DNA of 36,000 nt from Prorocentrum cordatum (GCA_963575745.1 CAUYUJ010015730.1:64001-100000); one strand, 5' to 3'; shown: positions 10,263 through 20,291, numbered from the stretch's first letter. Numbers and translations are program-made. Notes: generated from the sequence alone by a model not told the origin.

Positions 10263-10805
10263 TGACGCTGACGGACGACGACGACGAACCACCCCACACC
10301 CACAGGGGTGGGGGGGGGGTGCAACGGCACCCTCCACCACGCCACGCCCACAGGGTCACGACCACGGGAGGGGTGGACGATCCCATTTCCAAGGCCTTCG
10401 CGAGTCTCACGGGTGTGCCCATCCAGCAATGGGGTGGGGGCTCGATCCCATATGCATGAGAGGTGAGGCATCTTTTGATCATGTATAGGGTTCCCTATTG
10501 GCCACGCTTCGCGTGAGGGGTGTGCCGAAGGGGGAGGGGCGGTGGCGCGATGCGAACGCATCAGCTGGTTCATGGGCGGAACGCCCTGTGAGCCACGATC
10601 CGCGGGAGAGGTGTGCCAGAATGGGCGCGGGAACGCCATGCGAACGCCCCAGCTGGGGCAAGATTTTGAGCTCCCATTGGACGCGATGAACGTGAGTGGT
10701 GTGCCGACATTGGACTCCGACGCTGTTACGCCATGCGAACGCAGAAACTGGGGCCTTAGGCGGAGCTCCTTTGGCAGCACGGTCCGCGTGAGAAGTGCAC
10801 CGAGG
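9875..10805 (+). repeat. tandem repeats of about 93 bp around a GAC microsatellite
   Basis: Units share CGCGTGAGAGGTGTGCC, then GGGCGCGGGGACGCCATGCG and AACGC. They begin near 9879, 9971, 10510, 10601, 10691 and 10787. The array is split by a GAC/GCC microsatellite (10150-10290) and mixed sequence, so the microsatellite may have grown inside the array. Confidence 0.65.
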
Positions 10806-10840
10806 TGAGCGAGGTCAGGAAGAGGAAAGGAGAAGGAGCC

Positions 10841-10842
<2 letters not shown>

Positions 10843-10907
<65 letters not shown>

Positions 10908-10950
10908 CGATGACGATGACGATGACGATGATGATGATGATGATGATGAC

Positions 10951-10990
<40 letters not shown>

Positions 10991-11205
10991 GTGATGATGA
11001 TGGTGATGATGATGGTGATGATGACGATGTTGATGTTGATGTTGATGTTGATGTTGATGTTGATGTTGATGTTGATGCTGATGCTGATGGTGATGATGAT
11101 GAGGAGGAGGAGGAGGAGGAGGAGGAGGAGGCGGAGGGAGAGGACGACGAGGAGGAGAGAGAGGAGGAGGAGGAGGAGGAGGAGGAGGAGGAGGAGGAGG
11201 AAGTG
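10843..11205 (+). repeat. GAT then GAG compound microsatellite
   Basis: A nearly pure GAT run (10843-10900) is followed by GAT with GAC, GGT and GTT variants to about 11100, then GAG triplets to 11205. Frames read as poly-Asp, poly-Met or poly-Ser and are not genes. The GAG end leads into composite repeat A. Confidence 0.85.
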
Positions 11206-12640
11206 GGGCGCGGCGCGGCAGATTCAAGACGAGGAACAAACAACACAGGAAGGTTGGAGACAGCACAGGAGGGTCGGGAATATGACGAGAATGACCTGAG
11301 TAAATTCAATATGCGTCAGCGATGTTGCAAAGCACCCGTCCCAAGTTCCCCCTTCACGCGTCCCTGCAAGTTGTCCTTTCCACTGCAAGACGCGCCCCCT
11401 TGAAAGACCAGCACGGTTGGACCTGTCGTTTTGGCGAGGGGCCCGCTTCGAACAAGGAATTGCAGTGCACCTTGCATCATTGTTGGCTGTTGGGCAGCGT
11501 CGGGAACGTGAAGCACTATGAGAATACCATGCAGCGGGGTGTGTACCGAGCTTCCCGTTCCGAAGAAGGGCCGCCCCCCCCATCCGTGGACCTGCTACAG
11601 CTGCACAAGCTGACACGTCTGGCCAAGTCGCACGCGACAGCTCCAGTTTGAGAAAAGGCCCCCCTGGGCCTTAGCTGCATGTGTTGAAGCCTCTGGTCTT
11701 CAGAGTTTCCGAATCCCCCAGCCAGAACCACGTTACGAAAAAGAACAGTCCTCCATCCTGGTGAGCATTGCATTCATCGACGGGTGCGCGTGGAGTTGAG
11801 GCGAGAGCCCCTTTCTGAGAATGGCCAGTGCTCAGTCCTTGAAGCTTTGCCGGCTTTTGAAACGAACCTGCACGGCGTGAATGCGGGAGCCCCGCTTCGA
11901 AAGGGCACCGCCTTCCATGCATGAAGCTACTGCAGCATGGTAAGACGAAAGTGTGCGGCGCTGGGGCGAGGTTCCCATTTTGTAAGCGGACCCCTGTTTT
12001 CCATCCGTGAGGTGCTGCGAAACGTTTAGGCGAACGTGCGCGGCACCGAGGCGGGAGCGGGCTGCTGAACTGACCCCTTCCAACCTTGAGGCTGCTGCGA
12101 GCCTGCGCGCGCGGATCCAGGACGACGGCCGCAGGTTGACATTGCCCCCCCCCTCTATGCTTGAAGCTGCTGCGTGTTTGAGTGACGAGTGTGCTCGGCG
12201 CTCAGACGAGAGCCCGCATTTTGAAATCGACCCCCCCTCTATATATTTGAAGCTGCTGCGTGTTTGAGCGACGAGGGTGCTCGGCGCTCCGACGAGCGCC
12301 GCCATGTTGAAAAGCAGCAGCCCCCCATCCTTGAAGCGATTGCAGACTTTTTATAACGAGTGCACGCAGTGCTGAAGCGATAGCCACATGTGAGAATAAC
12401 CCCATCCATCCTTCAAGCTGCTGTGCGTGATAACAGGGGGTGTGCTCGGCGGTGCTGAGAGCCGCGCTTTGAAACCATTCCTCTTCAATTTTCGAGCGGT
12501 GCAGGTTTTCAAATTTCAGCGCAACAACTCGTGAGGAAGTCTCAGGCAAAACGCCTCTCCCGCTCTATCAACACGCTTGCGGGTGTGGCAGGGAGGAGTT
12601 ATTCATAAGGAAAGGGAGTGGAGGGTGAGGGAGCGTGTGG
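11206..12640 (+). repeat. composite repeat A, oldest copy
   Basis: The order is a GAG tract (to 11205), a module starting GTAAATTCAA with AGCGATGTTG (11299-11420), a decayed tandem array near 83 bp (11480-12530; marks are GCGCGGC, GCGAGAGCC and TTTTGAAA), then a tail GAGGAAGTCTCAGGC with GGCAGGGAGGAG (12533-12620). The same order occurs at 15480-16590 and 32340-33090. The units at 12170-12310 are the clearest. Confidence 0.7.
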
Positions 12641-12850
12641 GAGGGCACAGCGCTGCGAATCCAACACGAGGATCCAGTAACATAGAATCGTCTGGAAACA
12701 TCGCATCAAGATTTCGATCCTCGACCGCCCTTGGCCGGCGACAACGACGACGGCGACGACGGCGGCGACACTGTGAGGCGGCGCTCGCGCAAAGAGAGGG
12801 GGGCGAAGCTGCCCCCCCTCCGCCTTCCCCCCCCCCTGGGCGCGATGGAG
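12641..12850. other. end of intron 2
   Basis: A GAC/GGC triplet patch (12737-12775) and a C-rich tract (12810-12838) precede the E3 acceptor. Confidence 0.45.
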
Positions 12851-12910
12851 GCAGACGTGGATTCCTACATGCGCACGCGCGACATGCGGTTGCTCGACAC
12901 CATCAAGGAG
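12851..12910 (+). CDS. NOT1: NOT1 exon E3
   Basis: This exon encodes ADVDSYMRTRDMRLLDTIKE. It matches the NOT1 segment DLDSYLKTR in animals and DVDEYLKTR in plants, plus the helix after it. The acceptor is GGAG at 12847-12850, after a C-rich tract at 12810-12838. The 3' end is uncertain. Ending after GAG (12910) keeps phase 0 with E4 and gives the same spacing from DSY to the YN motif as human NOT1 (31 residues), but the intron would then begin GGCAAG. A consensus-looking GC donor (GCAAGC) lies one base further, and another phase-0 GC donor lies at 12929. The open frame runs on past the exon. Confidence 0.78.
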
Positions 12911-13485
12911 GGCAAGCAGGGAGAGAGGGCGAGCGTTTGTTACTCATTTTTTCGCCGATCGACGCGGGCCCTCGCATCCCCCGCCCCTCCTTCCCCCTTG
13001 GAGTAGATCTTGGCTGTTTGGAGTACCTGCTTCGAGCAGGTACAGCCCCCCTCATAGGACGCACGGTTCCAAATAGTCGCACTAAGCAGAGGTCTGGAGC
13101 CAGACCCCCCCTTCCCCCCAACTTCGCCCAATGTCGAAACGCCGAATAAGAAAACGCAAACGCTCGCCGAGAAGCAACGCGGGTGAGACAAGATAGGTGA
13201 ACCGACAGCCGTCCATATGTTTTGTCTGTGCTGGGGCTGGGTCGAGGAGGAGGACGACGACGGTCTCGTTTTGAATGCTGTTCAGCAGTTCTTTAAGGTG
13301 TTCGTCGTTTCGGCTGAGCGCAACTAGAAACACGTGTTGATCGGACTTCTTGGTCGGAGGATCGAGGTTCGAGGATGGAATCGTTGTTTCTGGCGTGTCC
13401 TGCCTCCTGGCGCCTACTGTGGCCTCCAGGAGGCCTGGAGGGGGCCTCCGTGGACCAATGGGGACATTCAGGAATGCGGCTGGCG
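12911..13485. other. start of intron 3
   Basis: This is mixed sequence. A GAGGATCGAGGTTCGAGGAT motif at 13358-13377 recurs near 16613, 31046 and 32200. No gene was seen. Confidence 0.35.
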
Positions 13486-13672
13486 TGTTACAGCCAGCCC
13501 GCACAGCAAGGATGGGCAACCTTCCAAGGGTACCCTTGCACCCTTGCCTCTTCGGCCCTTCCTTTTGGCCGCTTTCGTTGGCCGCGCCCCCTTCGAGAAG
13601 CTTCGACAATGGATTCCGAGGCCCTCGCATCCTAATCGCGCATCCTTATGATACGGGCCGACTGTATACACT
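13486..13672 (+). repeat. dispersed repeat of about 190 bp, copy 2
   Basis: This is the partner of 3975-4155, with ordered matches such as GCAAGGATGG, CCCTTGCCTC, TTCGAGAAGCTTCGA and TCGCGCATCCTTATGATACG. Confidence 0.7.
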
Positions 13673-14479
13673 CCAGGCGATGCTTAAGAAAACCCAAGTT
13701 TTCGGCCAGAGTCTCGATTATTCTTAATGTTTCAATGTAAATCTTAACATTTGAATAGACATTCTGGGTTTGATTTCAAATTCTGAGACTATGAATTTCT
13801 TAACCCATGATTTCTAAAGCATTTCGCAGGGTGTACCCAGATCAGCCTCTCCTTCTCCCCGGCTGCTCCCTCCCACGCTCGCCTGCCGCGCACTTTTGGG
13901 GCCTCGACGGGCGCCGCGACTCGCCGCGGCGCGCTGGGGCGCGGCGCCCAGAGCCGCGCGAGCACAGCGGGACGAGGCACTCCTCCTCCTCCTCCTCCTC
14001 CTCCTCCTCCTCCTCCTCCTCCTCCTCCTCCTCCTCCTGCTGCCCAACATCGAGCCAGGGCCGGCGACGACCGACGGGTGCCCTGGCATCTGCTGCGGGG
14101 AGGGGCGCCGCGGGCGCGGCACTCGAGACTGCAGGCCGGCCCCCTTCCTGCGACTCTCTCTTCCCGAGCTGCCGCTGCTCCCGGGCGGGTTGCAGCTGCA
14201 CGTGGACGGGCTGGAAGGCCGGCGTGAGGCACGCCCCGCGCGAGGCAGCCCATGGCAAGTGGTGCCAGGAGAGGGGTCCGGTGCGCGGCACGTGAGCCAC
14301 ACGCGGGTGCAGGCCATAACTCAGGAGGGAAAGAAACACACAGACACTATTCATCGTCGATTCCCCAGAAAACATGGGAAAATATGGGAAGTGGTGGGGG
14401 AGACAGAATCCCAGAAAATATTGAAGAATAGGGAGTCCTTTTATTTGTGTGTATGTATTTGTGTGTCCTGGGGCCCCTT
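13673..14479. other. intron 3 with CTC microsatellite
   Basis: Positions 13690-13830 are AT-rich with small repeats (TCTTAA, AACATTTG). A CTC run of about 19 units lies at 13980-14037. The GC-rich flanks hold open frames on both strands, none recognised. Positions 14320-14470 are A-rich and quiet. Confidence 0.45.
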
Positions 14480-15290
14480 CAATAACCTTGAACGAGACTC
14501 AAGATCAGAAGCACCCGTGATTGTTTAACATCTGGAACAAGTCTGCGCGGATGCTGCTCGTCATGAGGCAGGACCCAGTTCCCTACCGCACGGGCCGCGA
14601 TTGTTCCGGCGAGACGACTGCGAACGATGCTTGAGCCCGTGGGGTCAAGTTGATGATACCAGGTGATCTGTGGCCCCTGCCAAGTCGGAGGGCCGATCGC
14701 TAATGGAGCACTCAGGGTCGATGGACAGACCCCTGTGACATTGAATGGTTTCGGCAATCACATTGCTATTTTTCCCTTGGAGAGTGCAGTTCGCATGCCA
14801 AGGTGAGGGATGCCAGGGTTAGGTTGCCAGCAGCAATCATATCAACATTCCAGATGTGGGGGCGCAGCTGGACACAAGAACCCTCGATAAAATTGATACA
14901 GTCAAACACGGTACCGACAAACACGGCAGGATGCTCAACCTTCATATTTACACATACGTGGGGCTTCTCACGCGTACTACGGGAACGCACGGGTCCGGCG
15001 CATGCTGAGGCGACCTGATCGACGAACATACGTCAGAAGCAGACGTGGTTGCTTTCATATTCTGTCATCTTTTCCGCGCTCACCCCCGAAAACATGGTAC
15101 ACCAGACATCTCGTCCAGCGGCAACTAAAAAGACTCCCGTGCTAAACTTGGGAACGCCAAGAGGTACCGATACCGCTACTCCCCAGACCTCTCCCGGGGT
15201 GCGTTCTGACCAGAATTTACAGGCGAATCCAGCGGCGACGACGAGGGCCTCCGAGGAGGCCCAAAAAGCAAAAGACGAGGAAAGGGTAGA
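14480..15290 (-). pseudogene. broken protein-like stretch, antisense, unidentified
   Basis: On the minus strand this non-repetitive stretch reads as ordinary protein in three blocks. From 15290 to 15036 it includes EVWGVAVSVPLGVPKFSTG and DVWCTMFSG. After an in-frame stop at 15033-15035 the same frame continues to 14766 with VFVGTVFDCINFIEG and LRPHIWNVDMIAAGN. After a frame change near 14760 it goes on to 14480 with PPTWQGPQITWYHQLDPTG. Composition is balanced and hydrophobic and charged residues alternate, unlike all neighbours. I do not recognise the family. The pattern of short beta-like segments would suit a capsid-like or transposon protein, but that is a guess. It is the only such block in the introns apart from the retroelement. 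Confidence 0.5.
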
Positions 15291-15421
15291 GTCATGGGTA
15301 CCTTCCCCGCCTCTGAGAACGTGGGCCAACTTCCCCCCCTCCCGCTCCTCGACCAGGACCCCCCCGCCAAAAGGCACCTCGGCCTGCCACTCCCCCCCCC
15401 CCTCGGCGGCCCGCGGGCGAG
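15291..15421. other. end of intron 3
   Basis: C-rich sequence with several CCCCC runs leads to the E4 acceptor. Confidence 0.45.
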
Positions 15422-15451
15422 GACAAGCTGTGCCTGTCCGAGCAGGAGAGG
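15422..15451 (+). CDS. NOT1: NOT1 exon E4 (short)
   Basis: This short piece reads DKLCLSEQER in the frame that joins E3 to E5. It fits the NOT1 helix that reads TKLLLSSSE in plants and SNLQVSNE in animals, just before the conserved (R/P)YNxPL motif. The acceptor is CGAG at 15418-15421, after a C-rich tract at 15389-15403. The chosen donor is GTGGCC at 15452, which gives the same length as human NOT1. A GC donor at 15473 would add seven residues (VAMQLEA), whose codons also end mostly in G or C, so that version is a real alternative. Evidence is weaker than for its neighbours because the piece is so short, but order, frame and flanking sites agree. Confidence 0.62.
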
Positions 15452-16612
15452 GTGGCCATGCAGCTCGAGGCCGCACGCCGACGAGGAGGAGGACGACCCC
15501 AAGGAGGATCAGGGCTCCAGGGGGGATGAGGAGGAGGAGGGGGAGGAGGAGGAGGAGGAGGAGGAGGAGGAGGACGAGTGTAAACCTAAGAGTCATCGAC
15601 GATGTTGGGATGAACCCTCCCTCCAAGCTCCCTCTTCACAGGCCCCTGCAGAGGTTCATTTCCATGGAGGGAACTGCCTCGTTGGAAGACCGCTTGAAGA
15701 CCCTGGAGCATGCCAAAACATTGTTCTCGGGATTTCAGCGCCACCGAACAACCTGACTGCTGCGTCGTGACGATCCAGAATCGTGCCAGCGCGCCATTTT
15801 TGGTATTCCAACACCGCGAACCAAATAATTCTTGCACTTGCATAAGCCTGATTCTCTCCAAAGCACCATTCCTGGTAAGTTAATCACTGGACTCCGTGAA
15901 ACTCTTGCAATCATTGAAGACGAATGTGCGCGGCGCTAAGGCGAGAGCTACTTTTTGAAAAGGAGCCGCCCCAAATCCGTGAAACTCTTGCACATGTTTT
16001 AACCGAATGTGCGCGGCGCTCAAGCGAGAGCCGCATTTTGAAAACTATCCGCCCTCAATCCGTGGAACTCTTGCCAATGTTTAAAACGAACGCGCGCGGC
16101 GCTGAGGCGAGAGCCACATTTTGAAAAGGAACCGCCCTCAATCCGTGAAACTCTTGCACATGTTTTAACCGAATGTGCGCGGCGCTGCGACGAGAGCCAC
16201 ATTTTGAAAACGACCCGCCCTTATGTGGAACTCTTGCAAATGTTTAAAACGAACGCGCGCAGCGCTGAGGCGAGAGCCACATTTTGAAAACCATCTGCCC
16301 TCATCCGGGGAAGATCTGGCAAATTTTCAAAACGAGTGCGCGCGTCGCTAAGGCAAGAGCGCGAGAGCCACATTTTGAAGAACACCCGCCCTCCATCGTC
16401 GAAACTGTTGCCACTTTTTAAGCTCCTGAGTCATACATGGTGAGGAAGTCTCATGCGATACGCCCGGCCCGCCCTAAAAACTTTCCTCGGGGTGCGACAG
16501 GGAGAAATTATTTACCAGGGAAAGGAATGGCGGAGGAGGAGGAGGAGGGTGAGGAGGAGAAGGAGGAGGAGGAGGAGAAGAACGACGACGACCCCGAGGA
16601 GGATTAGGGCTC
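15452..16612 (+). repeat. composite repeat B, within intron 4
   Basis: After E4 the sequence becomes GAG-rich (15480-15577). A module follows that starts GTAAACCTAAGAGTCATC and includes GCCTCGTTGGAAGACCGC and ACATTGTTCTCGGGATT (15580-15740). Then come six tandem units of about 83 bases (starts near 15893, 15977, 16060, 16143, 16223 and 16306), and a tail GAGGAAGTCTCATGCG with GGGAGAAATTATTTA (16443-16520). A 26-base direct repeat with two changes (GACGACCCC then GAGGATYAGGGCTC) flanks it at 15492-15517 and 16584-16609. It fills about two thirds of intron 4. Confidence 0.8.
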
Positions 16613-17052
16613 GAGGATCGAGGCTCGAGGACAAGGGCTCGAGGGATGGGGTTCTGAGGCGCTTGCCTCCGTTGATATACTGGACTTCTGAGAGGGGGGG
16701 GCTGCTCGTCGGCGCGGCCGGATGTCTCCCCCGGCAGTGGACTCCTCTCTCGGCAGTTCTGGCCCCAGAGCGCGCCCAGCACGGAGAGGCCCGGGGGGTC
16801 GCTGGCAGGCAGGGGAGAGGCGGCGCAGATTGCCGGCGCGCGCATGTGGCGGACGGCGGAGGAGGAGGAGGAGGAGGAGGAGGGAGGAGGAGGGAGGAGG
16901 AGGAGGAGGAGGATAACGCTGCGACCTAAAACAAGTATTTGGACGGCCCTGCAGGGCCCGCATGCCGACACGGGCAGCGAAAAGCCGCGGGGTTGAAGCA
17001 GTCCATCCGCCGGCGGTCCAGTGCCGTCGTCCTTGTCGTCCGCGTCGCCCAG
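16613..17052. other. end of intron 4
   Basis: CGAGG-rich sequence (16613-16645), mixed GC-rich sequence, a GAG tract (16855-16915) and a GTC/CTT tract lead into E5. No gene was seen in it. Confidence 0.45.
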
Positions 17053-17160
17053 TCGCCGTACAACGTACCACTGCTGAACGCCCTGCTCCTGTACGTGGGC
17101 GTGAGCCTGCCCAACAAGCAGGGCGGCGCCTCGCAGGAGCCCCGCAGCCCCTACCCCCTG
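17053..17160 (+). CDS. NOT1: NOT1 exon E5
   Basis: This 36-codon exon reads SPYNVPLLNALLLYVG then VSLPNKQGGASQEP. The first half is a clear match to the NOT1 signature RYN(L/V)(Q/P)LINALVLYVG, a core helix of the NOT1 homology domain. The second half (Gly/Ser/Pro) falls where the family has a variable loop. The acceptor is CCAG at 17049-17052, in a mixed GTC/CTT tract. The donor is GTCGTT at 17161, straight into a GTC/GTT microsatellite. The exon is 108 bases long, phase 0 at both ends. The next expected motif (DIFQ ... EGRYLFLNAIANQLRYPN) was not found anywhere downstream in this window, so the gene continues outside it or through pieces I could not see. Confidence 0.87.
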
Positions 17161-17213
17161 GTCGTTCGTCGCCGTCGTCCGTTGTCTTTCATTGTCGTCG
17201 TTGTTGTTCGTGG

Positions 17214-17299
17214 GCGTCCGTTGTAGTTATGGTTGTTGTTGGTGGTGTTGTTGTGGTTGTTGTGATTGATGTGATTGTTTTTGGTGTTGTTGATGTTGT

Positions 17300-17355
<56 letters not shown>

Positions 17356-17498
17356 TTGTTGTCGTTGTTGTTGGTGCTGTTGCTATTGTTGTTGCTGTTG
17401 TTGTTGGTGTTGTTGTGGTGTTGTTGATGATGGTGTTGGTGTTGTTGTTGTTGTTGGTGGTGGTGGTGTTGTTGTTGTTGCTGCTGCTGCTGCTGTCG

Positions 17499-17529
<31 letters not shown>

Positions 17530-17575
17530 GGCTGTTGTTGTTGTTGTTGTTGTTGTGGGTGGTGTTGTTGTTGAC
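17214..17575 (+). repeat. GTT/GCT microsatellite
   Basis: About 360 bases of TTG triplets carry TGC, TGG and TGA variants. The minus strand reads as poly-Gln or poly-Asn and the + strand as poly-Val or poly-Leu; none is taken as a gene. Confidence 0.85.
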
Positions 17576-17594
17576 GACGCCGTGTTTCAGAGGC

Positions 17595-18310
17595 CCCCCC
17601 TGGGGGAGGGGGGGAGGCGCACCGCACCGCGCGCACACTACCAGGCGCACCGCACCGCCTGCACCGCATCGCACCGCACCGCGGGGAACCTTTAGGCATC
17701 CTGAGGGTTCCCGAGGGAATCCTTAGGAATCCTTAGGGAATCCCTAGGGCGTCCAACGGAATCCTTCGGAACCCTTATGAAACCCATAGGAATCCCTGCG
17801 GAATCCCGAGGAATCCCTAGGGAAGCCTTCGGGATCCCCAGGGAATTCTCCGGAAACTTCAGGGGCTAGGGAATCCTCAGGAATCCCTAGGTTGTTCTAC
17901 GGAGTCTTCGGGATCCCTGGGGGATCCTTGCGGAATCCTGAGGAATCCCTCGGGAATCCGACGGAACCCCAAGGAATCCGAGTGCGTCCCAAGGGAAGCC
18001 TTGGGGCGTCCTACGGAATCCTTCGGAATCCTTAGGGAATCCTTGGGAATCTTTAGGGAATCCTGAGGTATCCCTAGGGAACCATATGGAATCCCCAGGG
18101 AATCCTTTGGAATCCAAGGGGGTCCCTAGGGAACCCTTAGGAATTCTTAGGGAATCCTGAGGAATCCCCAGGGTGTTCTACGGAATCTTCGGAATCCCTA
18201 CGGAATCTGGAGGCATCCTTCGGGAATGCTACGGAATCCTGAGGCATCCGAATGCATCCCTCTGGAAGCCCGACGGCGTCCTACGGACTCCTACGGAATC
18301 CTTTGGGAGA
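17595..18310. repeat. GGAATCC minisatellite
   Basis: A short GCACCGCACC patch (17620-17685) is followed by about 620 bases of units near 10-12 bases built on GGAATCCTTAG and GGGAATCCC. The unit is close to self-complementary, so open frames appear on both strands. Confidence 0.75.
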
Positions 18311-18510
18311 ACGCCAGATGCTTCTGAGATGCCTCTGAGAGGCTTGCGTCCGAGAGGCCTCTGAGAGCTCTCTGAGAGGCCTGAGGCCTCTGACAAGCCT
18401 CTGAGAGGCCTCCGAGCTGCTTCTGAGAGGCTCCTGGGAGGCATCAGATGGCTTTCTGAGATGCCTTCGAGAGGCCTCTGAGAGGCTTATGAGAGGCTTC
18501 TGTTGCTCCT
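18311..18510. repeat. GAGAGGCCTCT minisatellite, block 1
   Basis: Units of about 11 bases are palindromic around AGAGGCCTCT. A related block lies at 19370-19745. Confidence 0.75.
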
Positions 18511-18639
18511 GGACTTATACCTCCTACCTCCTACCTCCTTGTCCTTCCTCCTTGTGGGAGGAGTGAGACGAGGACGATGCGGAGGAGGAGGAAGAGAAGG
18601 CGGTGGGAGGAGATCCGAAGATAGCTGTCGACGACGACG

Positions 18640-18865
18640 ACGGCGATGACCACGACAATGACGACTCTGGGCCGTTTGGGCCCCTCGGGAGCGTGCTTGG
18701 GAGGATTATTGGCTACCTGGAGCCGTGTTGGGGCGATCTTGCAGCCTCTTGTAGGCTTGTTGTGGGCTATCTTGAGCCATCGAGGGCCATAGTATTGAGC
18801 GATTTTGGAGGTCATCTTGAGCTCTCTTGCGCCCTTTTGGCGCCATCTTAGGCCACATGGGACGC
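18640..18865. repeat. GATCTTGGAGCC minisatellite, block 1
   Basis: Degenerate units of about 20-25 bases carry GGCNATCTTG and GAGCCATC. The same type fills 24430-25140. Confidence 0.6.
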
Positions 18866-19025
18866 CCTAGCCCATCGCGGAACGCCACCTTTACAAACCC
18901 AGGGGTAGGGGGGTAGGAGGAGGGTTGAACACTTCTACAGAGGGAAGAGGGGGTTCAACAGAACGGGCTCCTTCAACAACTCACACCCTAAAGGACTGGC
19001 GGGGCTCAATACAGAGGACTGTCAG

Positions 19026-19242
19026 ACACCAGGGGGCATGCCACTCGGCAACTACGGTGTGGTGGCGGATATCCAGGCGGTTGGCCGACGAATAGACCGT
19101 GCATTTCAACGGCACAGTAAGGACTACCAGCTCTCCATGGCAACCCGTGCAGCACTGCCCCGGCACATCCTTAGCAATTCTCGGTGACCGCGCGCCGCTC
19201 CAAAAGGCGACAACTTGGGTGCACAAGGGCCATGTCTCCTTA
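19026..19242 (+). repeat. dispersed repeat of about 200 bp, copy 1
   Basis: This matches 19813-19990 in order: CCAGGGGGCAT, GTGTGGTGGCGGATA, GGCGATTGGCCGACGA-like sequence, AAGGCGACAACTTGGG. The frame reading VADIQAVGRRIDRAF looks protein-like but is interrupted in copy 2. Confidence 0.7.
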
Positions 19243-19369
19243 CTTACGCTTCAGCAGCCCGCCAGGATTCCAATGCATTATGAAAGATTCCAAATGGCTC
19301 TGAAGGGTTCTAAAGGATTCTGGTGGATCCTCATGGGTTCTCAGGGAGTCTCCGTGTTTTTAGTGGCTC

Positions 19370-19745
19370 AGGAGGGCTTCTGGGAAGCCTTTGGAGAGCC
19401 TTTGGAGAGCCTCTGGAGAGTCTCAGGTGAGCTTCTGGAGAGCCTCTGGAGAGCCTCAGGAGAGCTTCTGGGGAGCCCCTGGGGAGCCTATGGAGAGCCT
19501 CTGGAGAGCCTCTGGCTTCTCAGAGGCCTCTGACAGGCTTTCCAGAAGCCTCTGAAAACTTCTGGGAGGCTTCTGAGAAGCGTCTGTGATGTCTCAGAGA
19601 GGCTTGTGAGAGGCTTCTGAGAGGCGCCTGAAGCTTCTGAGAGGCTTCTGAGAGACTTTTCAAAGGCTCCTGAAGCTTCCGAAAGGGCCTCTGCGAGGCT
19701 TCCGAAAAAAAGGCTTCTGAGTTCCGAGAGGCTCCTGCGAGGCAG
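19370..19745. repeat. GAGAGCCTCTG / GAGAGGCTTCT minisatellite, block 2
   Basis: Units of about 11-12 bases switch strand sense in the middle (near 19520), so the block is roughly an inverted repeat. Confidence 0.7.
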
Positions 19746-19812
19746 CGTCCAGAAATGCAGTGCCTCAGGTTTGCAAAGAACAGTCACAATTTTCAATGCA
19801 GATGGTTCGAAG

Positions 19813-19990
19813 GGACCAGAGGGCATTCCTCTCAGCAGCTGCGGCGTGGTTGCGGATACCAAGGCGATTGGCCGACGATGATTCCGCGCAGTTCAAGGGC
19901 ACAGTACGGATGACCAGATTCTCAAGGCCACCCTTGCAGCATCGCTCCAGAAGGCGACAACTTGGGCGCCCAAGGGGCTTGCATCCTTAC
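19813..19990 (+). repeat. dispersed repeat of about 200 bp, copy 2
   Basis: This is the partner of 19026-19242. The two copies flank the GAGAGGC block, so that block may have grown between direct repeats. Confidence 0.7.
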
Positions 19991-20084
19991 CGCGCATCCG
20001 TGCCGCTCTTTATAAAGATGACCGATTGCCATCGCCGCCATCATCACCGTAGCGGTTGGCTCGAGTAGCGTTTTGGGGTGCGTT

Positions 20085-20265
20085 TGACGATGATGATGTT
20101 TCTGATGATGGGAATGACGATGATGATCATTCTGATGATGGTGATGACGATGATGACCAGCCTGATGATGATGGTGATGGTGATGGCGATGATGATCATT
20201 ATGATGATGGTGATGACGAGGATGGCCATTCGGCTGATGGTTATGACGATTGTGATGGTATTGAT
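20085..20265 (+). repeat. GATGAT microsatellite
   Basis: GATGATGGTGATGAC-like triplets read as poly-Asp in one frame. No gene is called. Confidence 0.8.
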
Positions 20266-20291
20266 GATGATACCCCTGTGCTAGGATCCCA

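Noticed and set aside
10795-11403. Poly-Asp/poly-Glu protein of about 200 residues
   Set aside because: This is a GAT and GAG microsatellite; all frames are open for the same reason.
13896-14528. Leu-rich open frame as a signal peptide protein
   Set aside because: The Leu run is a CTC microsatellite; the flanks are open in several frames and not recognised.
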